Assembly: GCA_029975645.1 (NCBI GenBank)
Contig: JARKOU010000207.1
Coordinates: 1-34,168, forward strand
Length of the DNA: 34,168 bases
Origin: Actinomycetales bacterium
GTDB taxonomy: Bacteria > Actinomycetota > Actinomycetes > Actinomycetales > JAHECE01
Direction of reading: 5' to 3'
The notes beneath the pieces were generated by a model, which saw nothing but the letters and a program-made list of their open reading frames with translations, was not told the origin of the DNA and searched no databases. A program made the translations under genes and the position numbers. Positions 28,298 to 34,168 of the stretch are shown here, piece by piece (within the stretch, counting starts at the first letter, position 1; the number at the start of each line of letters is the position of its first letter).

Positions 28298-28316
28298 CCG
28301 AACCGATAGGGTTCGG
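28298..28316. promoter_or_regulatory. palindromic operator over a -10 box
   Basis: CCGAACC-gatag-GGTTCGG is a perfect 7-bp inverted repeat around a five-base centre. A TAGGGT -10 hexamer (28307-28312) lies inside it, and TTGATC at 28279-28284 is a possible but distant -35. It is 86 bases upstream of the TetR-type regulator, so it is the natural candidate for its autoregulatory operator, controlling the regulator-glycosidase-symporter operon. Confidence 0.6.
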
Positions 28317-28402
28317 CTTGTCAGCGCCGGACGCGCCCGCACAGGAGAGGCTCCCTCGTCTCGACCGATCACCTGGTGCGCCGGATCGAGGAGGTGAGGC
28401 GC

Positions 28403-28969
28403 GTGGACAACCGGGAGCGAGTGACCGCCGCGGCCCTCGAAGAGTTCGACAAGCACGGCATCCGGTTCACGATGGACGACCTGGCTCGGCACCTCCGGAT
28501 GAGCAAGCGCACCATCTACGAGCAGGTCGGCACCAAAGAAGACGTCATCGCGATGGTCATCAACGCCGCCTTCGCGAGCATCAAGGAGCGCGAGGCGGCG
28601 ATCATCGCCAACCCGGACCTCGACCCGCTCACCAAGCTCAAGCAGGTGCTCGTGGTCCAGCCCGCGCGAGCGGACCTGGCGAACCCCACCGCCATCGCGG
28701 AGCTGCGCGAGGTGTACCCCGCGATGTACGACCTCATCGTGGAGCACCTCTCGACGGGCTGGGAGGCCACCCTCGCCCTGCTCGACGAGGCCACCCGCCA
28801 GGGCCTCCTCCGGCCGGTCAACCCCCTGATCCTCCGCGAGATCCTGCTCGCCGCCATGGAGCAGATGCTCCGGGACGACTTCCTCACCTCGGCCGGGATG
28901 ACCCACGAAGAGGCGCTGATCGAGGTGGTGGACATCGTCTTCCGCGGCCTCGAGACGTCGCGGGAGTGA
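28403..28969 (+). CDS. TetR-family transcriptional regulator
   Basis: This 188-residue protein has a TetR-type N-terminal helix-turn-helix (RERVTAAALEEFDKHG, then FTMDDLARHLRMSKRTIYEQ, about residues 4-42) and a C-terminal ligand-binding, dimerising helical domain. The HTH pattern with KRTIYEQVGTKEDVI is canonical. I chose the GTG at 28403 because GAGGAGG (28388-28394) precedes it by eight bases; an in-frame GTG at 28376 is less well placed. Its stop overlaps the start of the GH2 gene (GTGA), so it is the first gene of a coupled operon and probably represses it until a sugar-derived ligand binds. The ligand is unknown. Confidence 0.9.
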   Translation: MDNRERVTAAALEEFDKHGIRFTMDDLARHLRMSKRTIYEQVGTKEDVIAMVINAAFASIKEREAAIIANPDLDPLTKLKQVLVVQPARADLANPTAIAELREVYPAMYDLIVEHLSTGWEATLALLDEATRQGLLRPVNPLILREILLAAMEQMLRDDFLTSAGMTHEEALIEVVDIVFRGLETSRE

Positions 28970-31458
28970 CCCGGGAAGTCCGACACCTCAACCGGGCCTG
29001 GCGCTTCGCACCGCGGGGAGGCCCGGACTACCTCGAGCCAGGATTCGACGACTCCGGTCTCGCCCTAGTCGACGTGCCGCACTGCGTCGCAGACCTGCCG
29101 TACGACCACATCGACACCTCGGCCTACGAGCACGTCTCGACGTATCGCCGCTCGATCGAGCCCGGCCCGCTGCCTGGGGGCCGCCGCGCGCTCCTCCACT
29201 TCGACGGCGTTGCCACGACGGCCGAGGTCTACGTCGAAGGAGTGCTCGCGGGCTCCCACGTGGGTGGCTACACCCCGTTCACCGTCGATGTCACGGATCA
29301 CCTGGCGGTCGCGGGACCGAGCGCGCTCGCCGTCGTCGTCGACTCCCGGGAGCGCGCGGACGTCCCGCCCTTCGGCGGCGCGGTCGACTACCTGGGTTAC
29401 GGCGGCATCTACCGCGAGGTGCGCCTCGAGGTCGTCGGCCCGGTCCGGCTCGGCGAGGTGGCGCTCCGGCCCCGCGGCGTGCTCACAGGGCGCGCCTCGC
29501 TCGGCGTCGACGTCGAGGTCCGCAACGGCGAGGACGCCGGCGAGCGCCTCGAGGTCGACGTCGAGGTGCGGCTCGACGGCGTGGGCACCGGCTCGGCGCG
29601 GGGACGCGTCCTCACGGGCCCGGGTACGCCGTCGTCGCCCTCGCTCGCCTGCACCCGCCTCGACGTCCCGCTCGGCCGGCCGGCCCTGTGGGGCCCGGCG
29701 ACGCCGGTGCTCCACGACGTCGTCGTCACCCTGCGCCGTGGCTCGGAGGTTCTCGACGCCATCACGCTGCGGACCGGCTTCCGCGAGGCAGCCTTCCGGC
29801 CGGAAGGCTTCTTCCTCAACGGCGTGCGCATGACACTGCGCGGGCTCAACCGGCACGAGGCGTTCCCGTACGTCGGGCCCGCCATGCCGCGCAGCGCGCA
29901 GGTGCGCGACGCCGAGATCCTGGCGCGTGACCTGGGCGTGAACGTGGTCCGCCTGTCGCACTACCCCCAGTCCCCCCATTTCCTGGACGCCTGCGACGAC
30001 CTCGGCCTGCTCGTGCTCGAGGAGATGCCGGGGTGGCAGCACATCGGGGACGCCGCGTGGCAGGCGCGCGCCGTCGCCGACGTCGAGGCCATGGTGCGGC
30101 GCGACCGGCACCGCCCGAGCGTGATCGCCTGGGGAGTGCGGATCAACGAGTCCCTCGACAACGACGCCTTCTACACGGCCACCAACGCAGCGGCGCGCCG
30201 CCTCGATCCGACTCGGCAGACGTTCGGGGTCCGCAACTTCGCCGGCAGCCGCCTCCTCGAGGACGTCTACACGTACAACGACTTCGTCCACGACGGGGCG
30301 CGGCCCGCGCTGCGGCCGGCGCGCGAGGTGGCGGGCCGGCGCGTGCCCTACCTCGTCACCGAGCACACGGGGCACATGTTCCCGACCAAGGCGTTCGACC
30401 CGGAGTCACGGCGGCTCGAGCACGCCCTGCGCCACCTGCGGGTGCTCGACGCCGCCTACCGCGCCCCTGACGTGAGCGGCGCCCTCGGCTGGTGCTTCGC
30501 GGACTACGCGACGCACCGCGAGTTCGGCAGCGGGGACCGGATCTGTCACCACGGCGTGCTCGACGCGTTCCGCAACCCGAAGATCGCGGCGGTCGCCTAC
30601 GCCTCCCAGCAGGACGAGCGTCCCGTCCTGGAGATCGTCTCCGCGATGGTGCCGGGCGACCTGGACGCATCGGAGATCCGGGCGATGCACGTCTTCACCA
30701 ACTGCGACTACATCCGGCTCTCCCGCGACGGCGAGGAGGTCGGGACCTACTTCCCCGACCGCGAGACGTTTCCGTGCCTGCCCCACCCACCGATCGTGGT
30801 CCGGGACCTCATCGGCCGAGCCATGGAACGGCGCGAAGGCTTCAGCCGCAAGGACGCCGAGCGCGTCAAGGAGATCTTCTCCCTGGTCGCGGGCCAAGGA
30901 CTCGACTCGCTCTCCCCCCTGCAGAAGGCCCGGGTCGCACGCCTCGCGGCCAAGTACCGCCTCACCGAGGCGCAGATGCTCGATCTGTACGGGCGGTACG
31001 TCGCGGGTTGGGGCGCGGCGGCCGTGCGCTACGACGTCGAGGGGTTCCGGGACGGCGTCAAGGTCGCCACCGCCACGCGGTGCGCCGACGCCGCCGGGCG
31101 CCTCGACGTGCGCGCGGACGCGCTCACGCTCGTCGAGGGGGCCACGTACGACGTCACCCGTGTGGTGGTGGCGCACGTGGACGCCTTCGGCGCCGCCCAG
31201 GTCTACTCCGACGCCGTCGTCAGCCTGTCCGCCGAGGGCCCGGTGCGCATCCTCGGACCTCACACGGTGGGACTCCTGGGCGGCGCACGAGCCTTCTGGG
31301 TGCGCAGCCTGGGTGAGGGTGGCCCGGCGCGCGTGGTCGTGACGAGCGAGAGGTTCGGCACCCACGCCGTCGACCTGGAGGTCAGGGTGGGCCGCGACGT
31401 CACGGGCGACCGCACCGCCGGCGTCGCGGTCGCCCCGCCCTCCGGCGGACCCGGGTGA
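28966..31458 (+). CDS. glycoside hydrolase family 2 beta-glycosidase
   Basis: This 830-residue enzyme has the GH2 plan: a sugar-binding jelly-roll domain (about 1-160), an immunoglobulin-like domain (about 165-275), and a TIM barrel from GLNRHEAFPYVGPAMPR (about 292) with the acid/base E395 (VIAWGVRINES) and the likely nucleophile E466 (YLVTEHTGH). There is no signal peptide, so it is cytoplasmic and acts on imported sugar. The C-terminal beta-sandwich (TNCDYIRLSRDGEEVGTYFP) is interrupted by a helical stretch of about 85 residues (596-682: PPIVVRDLIGRAMERREGF onward). Beta-galactosidase or beta-glucuronidase are the usual activities; substrate cannot be fixed here. It is coupled to both TetR and the symporter. 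Confidence 0.9.
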   Translation: MTREVRHLNRAWRFAPRGGPDYLEPGFDDSGLALVDVPHCVADLPYDHIDTSAYEHVSTYRRSIEPGPLPGGRRALLHFDGVATTAEVYVEGVLAGSHVGGYTPFTVDVTDHLAVAGPSALAVVVDSRERADVPPFGGAVDYLGYGGIYREVRLEVVGPVRLGEVALRPRGVLTGRASLGVDVEVRNGEDAGERLEVDVEVRLDGVGTGSARGRVLTGPGTPSSPSLACTRLDVPLGRPALWGPATPVLHDVVVTLRRGSEVLDAITLRTGFREAAFRPEGFFLNGVRMTLRGLNRHEAFPYVGPAMPRSAQVRDAEILARDLGVNVVRLSHYPQSPHFLDACDDLGLLVLEEMPGWQHIGDAAWQARAVADVEAMVRRDRHRPSVIAWGVRINESLDNDAFYTATNAAARRLDPTRQTFGVRNFAGSRLLEDVYTYNDFVHDGARPALRPAREVAGRRVPYLVTEHTGHMFPTKAFDPESRRLEHALRHLRVLDAAYRAPDVSGALGWCFADYATHREFGSGDRICHHGVLDAFRNPKIAAVAYASQQDERPVLEIVSAMVPGDLDASEIRAMHVFTNCDYIRLSRDGEEVGTYFPDRETFPCLPHPPIVVRDLIGRAMERREGFSRKDAERVKEIFSLVAGQGLDSLSPLQKARVARLAAKYRLTEAQMLDLYGRYVAGWGAAAVRYDVEGFRDGVKVATATRCADAAGRLDVRADALTLVEGATYDVTRVVVAHVDAFGAAQVYSDAVVSLSAEGPVRILGPHTVGLLGGARAFWVRSLGEGGPARVVVTSERFGTHAVDLEVRVGRDVTGDRTAGVAVAPPSGGPG

Positions 31459-32789
31459 GCGCGCTCGGCGGGGCGCTCACCCGGCGCGAGCGCGCGGCGT
31501 ACGGCGTCGGAAGCCTGGGCAACAACCTCGTCTACGGGCTCATGACCACCTACCTGCTGGTCTTCTACACCGACGTCTTCGCGCTGCCGGCGGCGGCGGT
31601 CGGCACGATCTTCCTGGTCGCGCGGATCTGGGACGCCGCCGACGACCCGGTCGTGGGGTTCGTGGTCGACAACACGCACTCGCGCTGGGGTCGGTTCCGC
31701 CCGTACCTCCTGTTCGGCCCCTTCGCGATGGGCCTGATCGTGGTGCTGGTGTTCGCGGCGCCGGACCTCAGCCCGACGGCGCGCATCGTCTGGGCGTTCG
31801 CCACCTACCTGGCCTGGGGCATCGCCTTCACGTTCATCGACGTGCCGTTCTGGTCCCTCTCCGCGGCGCTCACCCAGGACGTGCGCGAGCGCTCGGTCCT
31901 CATCACGTTCGCCCGGACCGTGGCGACGGCGAGCATCGTCACCATCAGCGTGGCCGCGCTCCCCCTCGTCGACGCCCTCGGCGGCGGTGACGATCGGCAG
32001 GGTTGGCGGCTCACCGCCGTCGTCGTCGCCGTCGTGGCGGTCGTGGCGACTCTGCTGTGTTTCGCGGGCGTCCGGGAGCGGGAACCCGTGGCGGGCCGGC
32101 AGCGGACGCGGCCGCACGACGTCGTCGCCCTCTTCCGCACGAACCGGCCGCTGCTGCGGGTGCTTCTCAGCATGTTCGTCTCGGACGCGCTGCTCGCCCT
32201 CAAGATCGCGCTCGTCTATTTCTACCTGCGGTACAACCACGACGCCGAGGACCTGATCCCGGCCTTCCTGGGCCTCTACGCGGTGGCGACCATCGGAGGG
32301 TCGCTCGCCACTCCGCGCCTCGCCGGACGCTTCGGCAAGCGCCAGGTGGCGATCGCGGCGGCGGCGGGGACGGCGGCGACGTCGTTCGCACTCTTCGCCG
32401 CTGGGTACGGGGGCCTCGTGCCGCTGCTGGTCCTCGGGGCGCTCGGCGGCGTAGCCGACGGGCTCGGCGACGTCTCGCGCACCTCGATGCTCGCCGACAC
32501 CGTGGACTACGGCCAGTGGACCACGGGAAAGCGACAGGAGGGCATCGTCTTCGCCACGAACATCTTCAAGACGAAGGTGGCCTCGGCGGTGGCCGGGGCC
32601 ACCGCGGCGTTCACGCTGGCAGCCGTGGGGTACGTGGCGAACGCGACGCAGACCGTCTCCACGCTCAACGGGCTGCACGCCGTGTTCACCCTGGTCCCGG
32701 GCTTCCTCGGGGTTCTCGCCGTGCTCCCGCTGCTGCGCTACGACCTGAGCGAGCGCCGGCACGCGGAGCTCATGGCGGAGATCGCCTGA
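31455..32789 (+). CDS. GPH-family (MelB-type) sugar:cation symporter
   Basis: This 444-residue protein has about 12 transmembrane helices and the family markers of the glycoside-pentoside-hexuronide:cation symporters: YGVGSLGNNLVYGLMTTYLL at the N terminus, then IWDAADDPVVGFVVDNTHSR and WGRFRPYLL, and later DGLGDVSRTSMLADTVDYGQ. Members import disaccharides or uronides such as melibiose, lactose or glucuronides with Na+ or H+. The GTG overlaps the GH2 stop (GTGA), so uptake and hydrolysis are co-expressed. The missing element for a full pathway is any kinase or isomerase, so the released sugars must enter central metabolism elsewhere. Confidence 0.92.
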   Translation: MSALGGALTRRERAAYGVGSLGNNLVYGLMTTYLLVFYTDVFALPAAAVGTIFLVARIWDAADDPVVGFVVDNTHSRWGRFRPYLLFGPFAMGLIVVLVFAAPDLSPTARIVWAFATYLAWGIAFTFIDVPFWSLSAALTQDVRERSVLITFARTVATASIVTISVAALPLVDALGGGDDRQGWRLTAVVVAVVAVVATLLCFAGVREREPVAGRQRTRPHDVVALFRTNRPLLRVLLSMFVSDALLALKIALVYFYLRYNHDAEDLIPAFLGLYAVATIGGSLATPRLAGRFGKRQVAIAAAAGTAATSFALFAAGYGGLVPLLVLGALGGVADGLGDVSRTSMLADTVDYGQWTTGKRQEGIVFATNIFKTKVASAVAGATAAFTLAAVGYVANATQTVSTLNGLHAVFTLVPGFLGVLAVLPLLRYDLSERRHAELMAEIA

Positions 32790-32806
32790 CGGCTACGGCA
32801 GCCGAC

Positions 32807-32834
32807 TTGCGCTCTTCTCGAACGGGTGTATGAT
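32807..32834 (+). promoter_or_regulatory. promoter of the DUF222 gene
   Basis: TTGCGC (32807-32812), 16 bases, then TATGAT (32829-32834), one of the best -10 matches in the window. The ATG at 32841 follows six bases later, so the transcript is predicted to be leaderless. Confidence 0.65.
32818..32833. promoter_or_regulatory. LexA/SOS-box-like site
   Basis: TCGAAC-gggt-GTATGA has a perfect left half and a 4/6 right half of the actinobacterial SOS box TCGAAC-N4-GTTCGA. It overlaps the -10 of the DUF222 gene, an ideal position for repression by LexA. SOS boxes upstream of the related REP13E12 genes are known in M. tuberculosis. Confidence 0.5.
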
Positions 32835-32840
32835 GTACGC

Positions 32841-34046
32841 ATGTTCGGGGCTGCGGGTGGTGAGGCGGGGTCGGTGCCGTATGAGGCCTGGGCCGCCGAG
32901 GACCCGGTGTGGTCGGCGCGGATGGATGCCCTGGCCGAGCAGATGGAGGAGTTCGGGGACTGGCTCGACGACGGCGAGGACGACGCCGACGCGCGGGTTC
33001 CTCGCGACGGCGAGGACGGCGCCGGTCGTCCTGAGGGGTCGGGTGAGCCGGGGTGGTTGACGCCCCTGGTGGACGGGGACTGGCTGACCGGCCACGCCCC
33101 GGGACCGGACCTGGCCTTCACCCTGGAGCGGACGGACCCGGCCGGGCTGGCCGATGAGTACGCCGCCGTGGAACTGGTCGCGGCGTGGGCTCGGATGGCC
33201 TCCTGGGCGCAGGCCGGGATGGCCCGCGCCGCCGCCGAGGTGCACACCCGCCTGGCCCCCTACACCACCCCACCCGCACCGGCACCCCACGCACCCGTAC
33301 GGGGCCGGCGCCTGACCCACCGGGCCGGGCCTGCCGCCACCGAGATCGCGATCCGCCTGGGGATCTCCCGCCCCGCCGCGCAAAGCCTCATCGACGCCGG
33401 GCAGGCCTACGCCGGGCCCCTGGGACCCGTCGGGGACGCCCTCACCGACGGCGTGATCGACACCCCACGGGCCCGGGCCTTCGTCGAAGGCCTGACCCGC
33501 ACCCCCACCCAGACCGCCCTGGACGTCGTCGAGACCGTCCTACCCACCGCGCCCGGACGCTCCGTCGGGCAGGTCCGCACCGACATCGCCGCCGCCCTCA
33601 TCGCCCTCGACCCCACCGGGGCCACCATCCGGGCCCGCACCGCCCGCACCGGGCGCCGCGTCACCCACCCCCAGGTCCTGCCCGACGGGATGGCCAGCCT
33701 CCACGCCGTCATGCCCGCCGTAGACGCCACCGCCCTGGACCTCGCCCTCGACGTCGCCGCCCGCACCGCCCGCACCAACGGGGACCCCCGCACCCTCGAC
33801 CAACTCCGCGCCGACGCCCTCGCCGGCCTCGCCCACACCGCCCTGGCCACCGGCCACATCGGCCCCCCACCCCACACCGGCCCCGGCCCCGGCACCCACA
33901 CCGGCGCCATCACCGGGACCGGGACCGGGACCGGTGGTGGGGGGCTGGGCGGGTGCGAAGGATTCCACCTCGGCCGCATCGCCGCACACCCCGCCAACAC
34001 CCGCTGGGGCCCCGCCGGCCCCCGGAACCCTCTCTGTCAGGCTTGA
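32841..34046 (+). pseudogene. DUF222 protein lacking the HNH end
   Basis: This 401-residue reading frame is a DUF222 (REP13E12-type) protein: an acidic N-terminal leader, ADEYAAVELVAAWARMASWA, then the conserved stretch around LTHRAGPAATEIAIRLGISR, DGVIDTPRARAFVEGL and AVDATALDLALDVAAR. It then runs into a Gly/Thr repeat (TGTGTGTGGGG, from a 6-bp repeat at 33912-33935) and stops at 34046 after GRIAAHPANTRW. Full-length relatives continue into an HNH nuclease domain (a CxxC...HH zinc motif) after this point; none is present in any frame up to 34168. The gene is therefore C-terminally truncated or interrupted. The ATG at 32841 follows a strong leaderless promoter. Confidence 0.8.
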
Positions 34047-34119
34047 GTGAGACAAGTTGATCTTCTCGTTGGGTTCGGTTCCCAGGGCGAGAACGGACCT
34101 GAGTGACGTGACGTTGACC

Positions 34120-34168
34120 ATGGCAGATATGACGTCGGGGCAGTCTCCGACTCCCCCGGGCGGGCCGG
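34120..34168 (+). CDS. possible start of a further gene, cut by the window edge
   Basis: An ATG at 34120 opens a frame that runs to the end of the window (MADMTSGQSPTPPGGP). There is no strong ribosome binding site. The preceding 74 bases after the DUF222 stop (34047-34119) are less GC-rich than the surroundings and contain GTTGATC and GTTGACC elements. This could be the start of a transposase inserted into the DUF222 gene, but 16 codons are too few to identify it. Confidence 0.25.
   Translation, partial: MADMTSGQSPTPPGGP

Noticed and set aside
32790-32804. Terminator after the symporter
   Set aside because: CGGCT-acggc-AGCCG forms only a 5-bp stem, too weak to call.

Overview
This is a very GC-rich chromosomal window from an actinomycete, most like a member of the Micrococcales (Cellulomonadaceae-like). 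The evidence is the strong G/C third-position bias, frequent GTG starts, many 4-base start/stop overlaps, several leaderless-type promoters, and actinobacterial markers: a mycothiol-type SigR/RsrA pair, MtrA-MtrB-LpqB, an Rv3235-family protein, a 24-residue bL37 and a DUF222 protein. The order aroA-rsgA ... Rv3235 ... secA-hpf-comF-like-lpqB-mtrB-mtrA parallels the M. tuberculosis Rv3227-Rv3246c region, so most of the window is conserved core chromosome.

Layout. 1-2250: bL37, an esterase, then the minus-strand sigR-rsrA redox-stress pair with a SigR-type promoter. 2246-6048: a plus-strand run of DoxX-like protein, aroA, rsgA and hisN. 6073-8599: a minus-strand, translationally coupled operon of a SAF-domain protein, a CpaE/MinD-like protein with an altered P-loop, and a DUF6912-like protein. 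It is divergent from a small excisionase-type HTH gene whose 3' end runs into an 18-bp tandem repeat. 9117-11181: an uncharacterised protein, a LysM membrane protein and an Rv3235-family protein. 11343-16393: secA (with a long low-complexity linker), hpf and a ComF-like phosphoribosyltransferase. 16500-20613: mtrA-mtrB-lpqB, joined by ATGA overlaps. 20754-26288: a plus-strand envelope operon of a Pro/Tyr/Gly/Gln-rich membrane protein, DUF4129, DUF4350, MoxR ATPase and DUF58. 26407-28261: a SpoIIM/DUF95-type and an RDD membrane protein, divergent. 28298-32789: a TetR regulator with a palindromic operator, coupled to a GH2 glycosidase and a GPH-family sugar symporter. 32841-34168: a DUF222 protein that lacks its HNH end, with a LexA-like box over its promoter, and then an unexplained sequence that may be the edge of an insertion element.

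How the genes work together. SigR/RsrA is a thiol-redox switch. MtrAB-LpqB senses and controls cell-envelope and division state. The MoxR-DUF58-DUF4350-DUF4129 genes look like a chaperone/von Willebrand-type envelope module, and the SpoIIM-like and RDD genes next to it are common companions. TetR-GH2-symporter is a compact uptake-and-hydrolysis unit for a beta-linked sugar. No gene-free stretch exceeds about 210 bases. Bases 1-60 contain nothing I can assign. No tRNA, rRNA, CRISPR array or complete mobile element was seen.
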